Below are positions 13,301-23,200 of a stretch of DNA of 44,610 bases, one piece after another; within the stretch, counting starts at the first letter, position 1; every line of letters begins with the position of its first letter. The stretch spans positions 1,526,077 through 1,570,686 of the forward strand of contig NW_014577068.1 of NCBI RefSeq assembly GCF_000485595.1. Reading direction: 5' to 3'. A program made the translations under genes and the position numbers. The notes under the pieces were generated by a model. The model ran no database searches. It was not told the origin of the DNA and worked only from the letters and a program-made list of their open reading frames with translations. The stretch is from Priapulus caudatus. Its lineage: Eukaryota; Priapulida; Priapulimorpha; Priapulimorphida; Priapulidae.

Positions 13301-16300
13301 GGTTGTTTAGTATTATGTTTATATTTTTATATGAGGTATGTTTAGGGTTAGGGTTAGGGTTAGGGTTAGGGTTAGTGTTAGGGTTAGGGTACACTTCTGT
13401 AGTACAAGTCTGGTACACTTTGTGTATACATGATATATGTATCTCGGGTACATATCTGTAGTACCTGATACGACAACGACCCCTTGAGCTCAAGTATGCA
13501 TGTCGAGACCGGGGATCGCGTGGCTTTACAAACTGCCCTGGGAAAGGTCAACGAGAAAGGGCAGGGAAAGATTAGATTGCTATTTGACTCGGGAAGTCAC
13601 AAATCATTTGTCACGCGGCTTGTAGATATGAACTAGAGGTAATTAGAAAAAAGAGTGATTCAAGTCAGCACAGGCAGACTTGAGAAAACGAACTTGAGGA
13701 GAGTGAGGACAACGACTTGAGGAGAGTGAATTTAAGCAATAGGTAAGAAGGTTAGGGTTTGTAGAGGAAAGAGGAATTTTGCACTGCAAGGGTAGGTTAG
13801 GCAACTCAAATATGGAACTTAAGGCAAGGTACCCAGTTATTTTACAGAAAGCGCACAAGTTAACTGAACTGATTATTATTAGAGATTGTCACAAGAGAGT
13901 GCATCATAGTGGTGTAAGAGCAACATTAGCAGAGGTAAGATCAAAATGTTGGGCACCATAAAGAGTAAGGGAGATTACTGGGGATAAACCAGTTAGAATT
14001 AGTAGACCGATGCAGAAACTATACCCATTAGAGGTAAGAAGCAAAAGTGAGAGAGACAGGCAAGAAGGAAGAGTAGGGGATAGGTCCAAAAGAGCAGCAG
14101 CAGTAAAAGCTCGACAGCGCTTACGTGAGTTAAGACAGTTACGTGCATGAATGGCTTGACTCAATGATGAGTCAAGGGGGGGGGAGAGTGTTGGGAAATA
14201 TCATGTATAAACGTATATCATAATGTATAATTGTATGAATATGTATGATATGTAGACTGTGAACATGTAGATCATGTATGTGTATAAGAAATAGTCTCAA
14301 AGAATCTGTTCGGCGCAGCGGTGCCAGCTGGAATGCGATGACATGTGGGGGATCAATCTTATTATTATGTTTATGTAATAAGACATTGTATGTGGCGGTG
14401 GCAACCGGTCACCACGGTTCCCAGCCTAGGTAAATCTGTGGGGTAGCCTTCACCGAACCACAGGCAGGGTATGGTTGAATGTTCGTGTTGTGACTGAGTA
14501 ATTATTGTGATGTCTGCTGTTTATTAGATGTGTCGTTTTTCGGTGTGTTTTGCCTCTCATCATTGTTGTTGTGATTAGTCAAGGCCCTACACAGGGGCAG
14601 AGAGTGACGCGGTGAGAAATGAACAGCTGACACTGTGTGTGAGTCAGGTAGTGGTACACGTGGAGCTTCGTCTCGAGCGTTGAGAGACGTAGCACTCGGT
14701 TCGTCTGCGTTTAGAGAGGTAACACTCGAGTTCGTTCGGGCGTTTGAGAGACTAACACTCGATTCGTCTTGGGAGTCGAGTGACGGAGGCCCGCAGCCAT
14801 GGTAGCTAGTTCCAACTCTGTAGACATAGAGTGGATAAGGCCGTATGGAGGGTGTGGTGTGGGAGACTGGAGAGTACATGGTGACGCCGGCGTAAATGTT
14901 GTACTGGTCAGTACAGTACCGTACGGCCACCGGTGGTCGACGCTGGCATTGTGGGCTGGAGCGCTGGGGGGGCGCGGGGGCTGGGTATGTAGATCCCCGG
15001 CGAGAGACAGCCACGGTTAAGAGCTTACAGGTTTTGGTGGAGGTAGGCACGAGTTTGTATCTGTCCCTGTTGTTGTGGCGCGAGTAAATAATACAGTGAG
15101 TAAGTATTAAATGGACTCCATAAAAAGTAGTAGAGAGAAGAAGTGCCAATGCACCCGTGTAGGATAGATAAAACTGGCCTAATGCTGTAGCGGCCGTGCA
15201 GTAGAGAGCCTGCCGGTTTATTTAAGCCCTTTGCCTGCCTTACGCCTATATCTGTATAGCCTTTTTTTATACACCAGGTTGACATATTATTGAGATACTT
15301 ACTAAAGACGTAACTAAGGCCAAGCAGAGCATAGCGTGGTGGTGCCCCTTGCGCTCCATGTTAGTGTGGTGTGTCGTCCCTTCATACAGGCATTGTGGTG
15401 ACTAAACCCGCCGAGCTATCGCCACCGGAGCCTGAACAAGACCCGCTGGGTTGGGTACTACGGAGTGAGCGCAGTAACACTGAGGCGCTCTGGTGGCTAG
15501 CGGAGTCCGGGTGGCGACGATACGGCCATTTCAACGCATCCGGACCTACTAGGTGAGTGTTCTTACCTAAGGTTATTGCTAGTCACGTGTCGACCGGTGG
15601 CGCCATCGCGTGTCGCAGAGAGACACAAAACGCTACATATGTAAATTCGGGTTTCACAACAGAGTGGTACGGGGAATGCAACAGAGGGAAAGGAGATTGG
15701 AAAAGAGTGTTGACGGGGAAAGTTGTATAGAGTGTTACTGCAAGGAGAGTAGAGTGACTGTACGGAGGGTTCTATATTAAATAAACCCACGAGTGATATA
15801 AATATGTGGAGTGTTCAGTATCAATGATAGAGTGTTCAGTATCAATGATAGAGTGTGCGATATAACTGAGACGATAGAACCAGCACAGGCGAAATTTAAG
15901 ATTTCGCAACACAATCTTCACTCATATAGGCTAATCTTCATATCAACATGGAAAAGCTAATCTTCATACATAGATGGGAAAGCTAACATGGGATTCACAC
16001 ATAGGAAAGGCATTCCTCATCCACAAGGTTACCAAGCTAAACATTCATTCGTGTGTGTGCGCGCGCATTTGCATGTATATATAGAGAGACAAATGTTCAT
16101 CTGTACCCATATATTAATGAAAACATGCAAGACAATGTTAAGCTAAGATGCAATTCCTACCGTTTCATTTCTGCAAGCTTTGCCCGGAGTGCGAGATGAA
16201 AAAGCATGCTCTTGAACCTACTGCCTCTCACACCTTGCAGCACCTACGAATGAGTATAAGGAATACCGAGTAAATATAAACCTGCTTTCATTTCTGTCCA

Positions 16301-19300
16301 TATGCTGATTTTTTCACTTTCATTGCTGCATGAAAATGGTTGCAAATATGTGAAAAACCTCTCCGATTTTCACAATTTCAATTTAACACAATTGTAATAA
16401 AATAACATGAATAATTACACATGATGATAGATGTGGATGTGGATGTGCGTGCGTGAGTGAAGTAACTAATGTTTACTCCTGATATAACACATGTGCACGA
16501 TAAAGCTATCCTCAATAATAATATCCATCTTGCAGTATTGGCATGTGCTACCTTATCGTAAATTCTGTTGAGAAGGCGTGGCACAACAGGGAATATTGTA
16601 GGTCTTAACTCTTTGACATCATCCAGCAAGCACTTGATGTCTCCCCTATAGAATCCAATGCAGCCTCCTATGCTGTACACACAGCACTGGAGCAAAAGAC
16701 AAGTCAGAATACTTGTTCATCATACCATTTTCACTACAGACTTAATCCATTATTTATAATCGCTGTTTGAAATAGGAAATTATTCTTTACTGCTTTGTGT
16801 TTAGATAGTTGTGCCTTAAATATGATATGCTGATTTAAATAGATAACATCAGAACTAAGTGAAGCCATAGTTTACAATAGGTTGTTGATAAAATTAACCA
16901 CATGAACAAAGTATTGCTCACCTGCACAATTCTCTCAAGCATGTGGGCCAATGGAAGATATGATATCATTACTTCACGACACTCCGTTATGAGGGAGCCC
17001 TAAAACATAAACAAGAGACACTATGTGTTCTATGTTATGGAATCAATCCTTAAGAACTGCAGGTTCTACCTCTTAACATTTTATGGTGTAAATGATGACA
17101 CTGTCAGAAATGAGTAAAAACTCAAGGAAAATACGTTTATCGTTAAGTATATCGATACTGGGGAAAAAAACTTCAACATAAACTTCCCCAGCAGGTTGTT
17201 GTAGGTACCAATCTTGTGGCAAGGGCTGCTACGTACCAGATGCAGGAGGCATGCTGCTGAACAGGAAACAACATTCTCATGTGTCAACATGACACCCTTT
17301 GGTGTCCCGGTGGTTCCACTCGTGTAACAAACGGTTGCCAAGTCTTGGGGCTTGCATGGCTGAAGACAGAACAGCACGTAAACGAGAGCCTGTATCTATC
17401 ACAAAACAACTTAAAAAACAAATTAATGTAATCAGAACATTCCGTTAATTATATCTCTATGGTATGAATGTAAAACAAGCTCAGCATGCATGGCTGGTTA
17501 AACTGACAAAAATTCCCAGCATTGAGGGATGTGATAAAGCTCTCGTTTGAATGCAAAATGGAGACTTTAATCTAATCATCTGAAGCCTAATGTGTAAAAA
17601 ATACCGTTACCCCAAGAATTTGTCTACATATTGCACAATATCCTGACAAATTTCCACTTTATTGTCAGGACACTGTAAACGATCTGTAACTTTGCAAGAC
17701 GTAATTGCTATCTGCCAGCTGTCAGCTGCTGTTGTAAACTAGGCCACGCATGTTAAAATCACGTCAGAACTATTTCAACATAAGTGTAATAATAATCGCA
17801 ATTAAATTTGCGCAACACTGATTGCATCATTGAGTTGCCAGATGCGAACACACACAAACACACACGCGCGCACGCACACACGCACGCACGCACGCACGCA
17901 CACACGCACACACACACACACAGAATTCGATGAGTGAGCATGGAGGCACACGCACCACGGGGCTGTGTTGCTTCTCGCGGCCGATCTGCTGCAGCTCAGT
18001 GAAGCTGAGCAACTCCACCTGCGCACGCTTGGCTTTCTCGGCGAGCGCTGGCAACACAGTGCACATGAGCACAATGCGCTGGAGGGAGCGCGTCTGCTTA
18101 GCATCCCTGATCAGCCGCTCAGCCTTCTGTTCTGTGTCGCAGATCACTGTGCCGATCTCAGCTGCAAGTCAACACACACACACACTCACACACGCTTTTT
18201 ACCTATTTATTATCACATCGATTTATATATTTACTTATTTATGAAGTCATTCTCTGTCATTAATCCATTTACTTACTAATTAATTAATTTAATTATTTAT
18301 TTATTTAGTCATTTCAAACAACACAACTTTTCATTACACAACATTGCGCTCCATGCAGGCCCTGACACAAGCACGACATACACTCAGGTAAATGCAAACA
18401 TTAGTGAAGTGATCAATTTACACACTGTACTAAGACAAGCCAGCCCTGTCAAAGTTAGCTGAATAAAGATGGCTCACCATAGAGTTTAATACCCTGTACA
18501 GACTGCAAAATTTGATATGGTATTAAACTGGTGCGTGCCTGGCGCGCACCAAATGGTAGCATACAGACTGCATATTTGGTTCTACATTAAATGAGTCATC
18601 AGTTCTCAGTTCAGCTCGCTACGTCACCCCGCAGACAGCAATTGTACAATTACGTGACCTAAATAAGGCTATGCGCATGCGTATTGCGACTTAGCACTGG
18701 GTCTGGCCCACGTGTTGCGTACAGACACAGCTTGGTGCGGGATAACTTATTCCGGGCCTGGCCCGCCTTCATTTACGGAGCCAAACTGGTGCGGGCCAGC
18801 GCGTATTTGGAGCGGGATAGCGTGCACCCACTCACACATTTGGTGCACGCCTGAACCGAACCAGTTTAATACCATATCAAATTTGCAGTCTGTACGGGGT
18901 ATATATGTCATCTCCCATTATTATAATCTCACTTACAGTTAGTATCACATCTTATCCTAGTAGTGCAGCTTCAAAACCTTAGTTACAGCTAATTGGCAGT
19001 CAGTAGATGCTGACAGACTACAAATTACAGACATTTTAAGACAAGTTCAACAAGTTAAGAGTAGCAGATGTTTTTAGAGAATACGAGGAATATGTTTGTG
19101 CGCATGTGGCAATCACAGTAATACGATTGCAGTTCTCCTTCTACACAAATTAGTACAAGAGAATCTTACAAAAACTATTGCAGTTATTTCCTAACTTGAG
19201 TGACAGACGAGCCAGTCGTGAAAATAGATGAGCAGCTGCCACCATGATAGGTCGATGCTTTGCATTGCTGACCAATTCAAGTGTCATTATAGTCTGCATT

Positions 19301-20173
19301 TATGTTACTATTTTCTTTTCACAAAAGCTTTAAATCGCTCAGTTGGGAAAATATGGAAAACCGATTTTTGAAATAGTTGCCCTGCTACTGTTTGCTATAG
19401 GACAAACCTTGATCAATGATGAAACTGCAAGCATCTGGTCCCAAGGTATCATACAATGGCACAATCACCATTGAGTACATATAGCAAGCTTGCTCTGTCA
19501 CCACCCACTGCAAAACATTACACTCGTAGTTATTAAAACGAAGAGGCAATAGTAGAAGGAGATTTGCCTTGATATACATTAGTTCATAGAAATATAGTTA
19601 TAGTCAAATAACTATTAAACAAGTTCCATAAAAAAGTTGATATGTAAACCTAAGGACCGAATTGATGATGCAATTGCAACTAGTATTATATTACCCTTCC
19701 ATTATAAAGTTGTGAAATATTTGCGTAAAACAAAACAAAAACAGTGTAAAATATTACCCAAACCAATAACTTCACTTATTGTAAAGCTTAGGGGTGAATC
19801 ATAACAAATTGTCATTATTTGTCAATTTGTGTGCCAATTTGTCAATTATTTGTCATTATTTAACAATTTGTCATTATTCACCCTTGATATATATATATAT
19901 ATATATATAGGCTTTTAGATAAGAACCTCTATTCTGTTCTGCGAATACAGGCCAATGAATGTTGCTGGTCGCGGAGCTAGGCCTTTTTGTATCAGACCAG
20001 ATCCAAGGTTTGTTGCATGTGTCAGAATCTGTAAGAGAAGCATGCGCATTAGAAACCCTAGTGGTTAGATAATTCTGTCACAAGCTAGATAGATAGTATT
20101 AAAATGTGACAAAACTGCATACCACGCCCACAAAATAACATACAACAAAACTTGTCGAATCAATGGGATTATA

Positions 20174-20205
<32 letters not shown>

Positions 20206-23200
20206 CACAGATAATATAAAGGTAATCTTTTTTACAAAATATATTTCAAGGCAATAAATTTAACATATATCTAAATATCTTGCAACTGCTATTCCATGTC
20301 TTCATTTGTAAAACCTTGATTGCACGCAACAAATTGTAAGACATGCACACAAGCTTTCAATGTACAGGATCAAGCTAGTCTGACAAAGGTTTCTTACTAT
20401 TCATTAACTAGTGCATTTAGTTCCACATTACATATTGGTAGCATGTTAAAAGTAATCATTATCAAACGTCATCAAATACTTTCACATTTGTAATCCATAG
20501 CACTGTTTAAGCAGTGCACAAATTTGACTAAAGAATCTTATACTGCCCCTCTCATTTCGAATTTTGCAGTATCAATGTATAACCTCACATAATTCCAACA
20601 ATGTTTTTTTCCCACTGGCCCACTTCCCACTAATGGCCACATCTCATCGAATATGATTATAACCATGTATGGTTTTCAGTTTACATCTACTACATCAGTC
20701 TACATAATAAGATGTTTCAATTATAATAATTACTAATATCAACAATGTTTAAGTAGTGCAAAAATTTGATTAAAGAATCTTAAACTGCACCTCTCATTTC
20801 GAATTTTGCAGTATCTATGTATAACCTGACATCATTTCAACATGGTTTTCAGTTTACATCTACTACATCGGTCTACATAGCAAGTTTTAATCAACTCTTG
20901 CTAATATCTCTTACTAGATGTGTAGTCTGTAGTACGTGTATTTGTATGTCACTGGGAATGTCTCACATGTGGAATAGCAGCTCTTAATCACTCTAATAAA
21001 CTATTGTTTAAATTAATGTACACGTCAATTCATGGAGAGCAATTGGCACGATTCAAAGGTCAGTATACATTATTAACCAGTGGCTAGCAATACCGGTAGC
21101 CAGTAATTTGTTCCATAATTTGTCATCAGTATGAAAGATATCGTGAAGCAGTCACGGGAGTTGGGAAGAAGTGTCAGGTTATGTTTTTAGTACACTCTCA
21201 GGTATACATAATCTGTGACCTTGCTAATCTGGAAGTATCATGCAGGTATATTTCAATGCTAGGAGAAAACTTGAATTTGACATAAAAGACGTTCCATTAT
21301 CAAAATTGTCATCACACTCATGATAACATCCTAGAGGTGACTTGAACAAAACTAGGTACGCATAATGTGTGAGCAAACAGCCAGAGTACTACACTTACAC
21401 TCTGAGTGGCACTTTTGAATGCACGTCTGCATGTAGGGTAGGTACCGTTACTGTCTATGTCGTGTCAACTGTGTCGTGCAATTAATATATAAGTTAACTT
21501 TCGCATTTGTGCAGTCGGGACATGTAAATATTGACCTTCTGGCCTGACCTGCTTACCTACATGCAAAAAACCATGCCATGACAAAAAATGTCTTATTGCA
21601 TTCTAACTGGGTAATGCCTGAAATCAATAACAATCAGCACATCAGGAATAATTTTATACAATGCTTTTTGGTACGTAGATAATACTAACTAGATGGCCAT
21701 TTTCATTTTTGCCAAAAGGTGGGCGTGGCTCAAAAGTAGGTCGACTGGCGTGCTCCAAAATAGGACGTTCAAATCTCTCCCATAGGAGTAACAATTGTAC
21801 GCAATTTGAAACATGTGGATCAAACGGTTCTCAAGTTATCATTGACCGTAGCCAAATGTTGAGGGACGGACGAGGCCCCATGGCAATAGTTTATCTTGAC
21901 AATGTCAAGGTGAGCTAAAAATGTGACATTAGACTTCACACTATTCTTCAGCCAATGAGACACTGTAAGGTATTATTATAAGATAGGTAAATAGTAGAAA
22001 AACTGAGATTGATTTGTAAATTGTATTCAGTCTTGAGTAAACTATGCAATCATTGATAGGTAACAAATCAGTCAGTTTACACATGAGCTAAGCAGGCCAT
22101 TATAGGTTTTCATTTGGTCACACCCACTAGGTGTAACTCACACATAGGTGCAAAGACTACCGACTTGTTCCTGAGTGAGATTAGATGCTAATCTTATTTG
22201 TATAACCTAGTTTCATCAGGATATCTACACACTAAATTAATCACACAACATGTTTTGACATTACACTCCTACATGCACTTACAGTATGCAAACGTGCAAA
22301 AACTTAGCTGTGCTAATTGCATATTATATCTGTGCTAATTATATATTATTCAATTATCTGCAAAGTATTCATACTAATATTTTTAAATTTAAAATTAAAG
22401 CTTCTGATGAGTGTCAAACAAGCACATAGAAAATATTGTACATACTCCATATTCATCCAATAACATCAACCATACATCATCCATCTCACTAAAGCTGTCT
22501 GTCTTTGTATTTAACAGACAAATCAGTGCATTAAAATATACACTTACTTCACTGTACGATAGCCATTTATAAGGACTATCTTTTTCTGCCCGGTAGCCAT
22601 ACGCTGGTCCATTTTCTGGAATGGAATAAAGAAATGCACACAACCACACTATGTTTACTTTTTTTACTTTACATCAGCACTAATGAATAGTCCAACCATT
22701 ATTTATATATCCATTACATTAGCTATCCACATGAAGTAATCACAACTACCTTTAAGGTTTTTTATTTTTATCTATAAGCAAAGATGCAAATCGTATGAAT
22801 ATCAATAATTTACCAAATGTGAATGTGTTGAGCAATCTAACCATGTGAAACTGCTTCTTGCAGCAATTAAGAGAAATTTATAGCAGACCTTCACACACAC
22901 AAATCAAGCAAATCTATACATCTTAAATTTTCATAGAAACAGTTTATAACAAACTGGTGTGCGGAACAGATACTTTTAAATAAACAATTATGTTTTCCAT
23001 TACACAGAGCATAAAAACTATACGCCAACTTACGTGAGACCCTCTCCCCTCTTTTAAAACACTCATGCAGAGTCTTTCCATCATCAAACAGGTAGCGTAT
23101 AAGCTTCCCATCTCGACTGCAGAACCGTGAAATATTTGACCCATCCTGGAACACCAATGATATATTAGAGAAGAAGTAACACACACTTTACATGAAAATA

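Larger units (their letters stand above)
11349..15911 (+). mobile_element. BEL/Pao LTR retrotransposon, internally deleted, nested insertions
   Basis: Inserted in ACSL intron 10, antisense to the gene, with 5-bp duplication CAATC. Order: 5' LTR (11349-11817), primer-binding site from 11820, gag (11917 onward), aspartic-protease remnant, integrase zinc-binding remnant, extreme C-terminus of Pol, polypurine tract, 3' LTR. Reverse transcriptase and RNase H are absent, so it could only have moved in trans. The two LTRs differ by several substitutions and small indels, so the copy is not recent. Two later insertions split it, at 13245-13489 and 14394-15637. Family assignment rests on the gag DUF1759-like segment [16 protein letters not shown] and the [11 protein letters not shown] tail, both typical of BEL/Pao. 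Confidence 0.93.
20029..22547 (-). other. ACSL intron 3 (2.5 kb)
   Basis: No coding exon is needed here because exon 3 joins exon 4 in frame. It contains an imperfect duplication (20502-20885) and an (ACGC)n tract (20173-20208). A 69-codon plus-strand open frame at 21709-21918 has no recognised domain. Confidence 0.7.

Noticed and set aside
13347-13389. Chromosome end or telomere fusion point
   Set aside because: The TTAGGG tract is short, internal to a perfect inverted-repeat element with a 9-bp duplication, and has ordinary sequence on both sides.
14502-15149. 215-codon minus-strand ORF as a gene
   Set aside because: It lies entirely in a transposon insertion, has no recognised domain and is low in complexity (serine, threonine, proline-rich).
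17759-18279. ORFs across the CA microsatellite on both strands
   Set aside because: Repeat-generated cysteine/valine/alanine runs. The only real coding part is ACSL exon 6 (17956-18161).
21709-21918. 69-codon plus-strand ORF in ACSL intron 3
   Set aside because: No homologous domain or splice context convincing enough. It is listed only as intron content.
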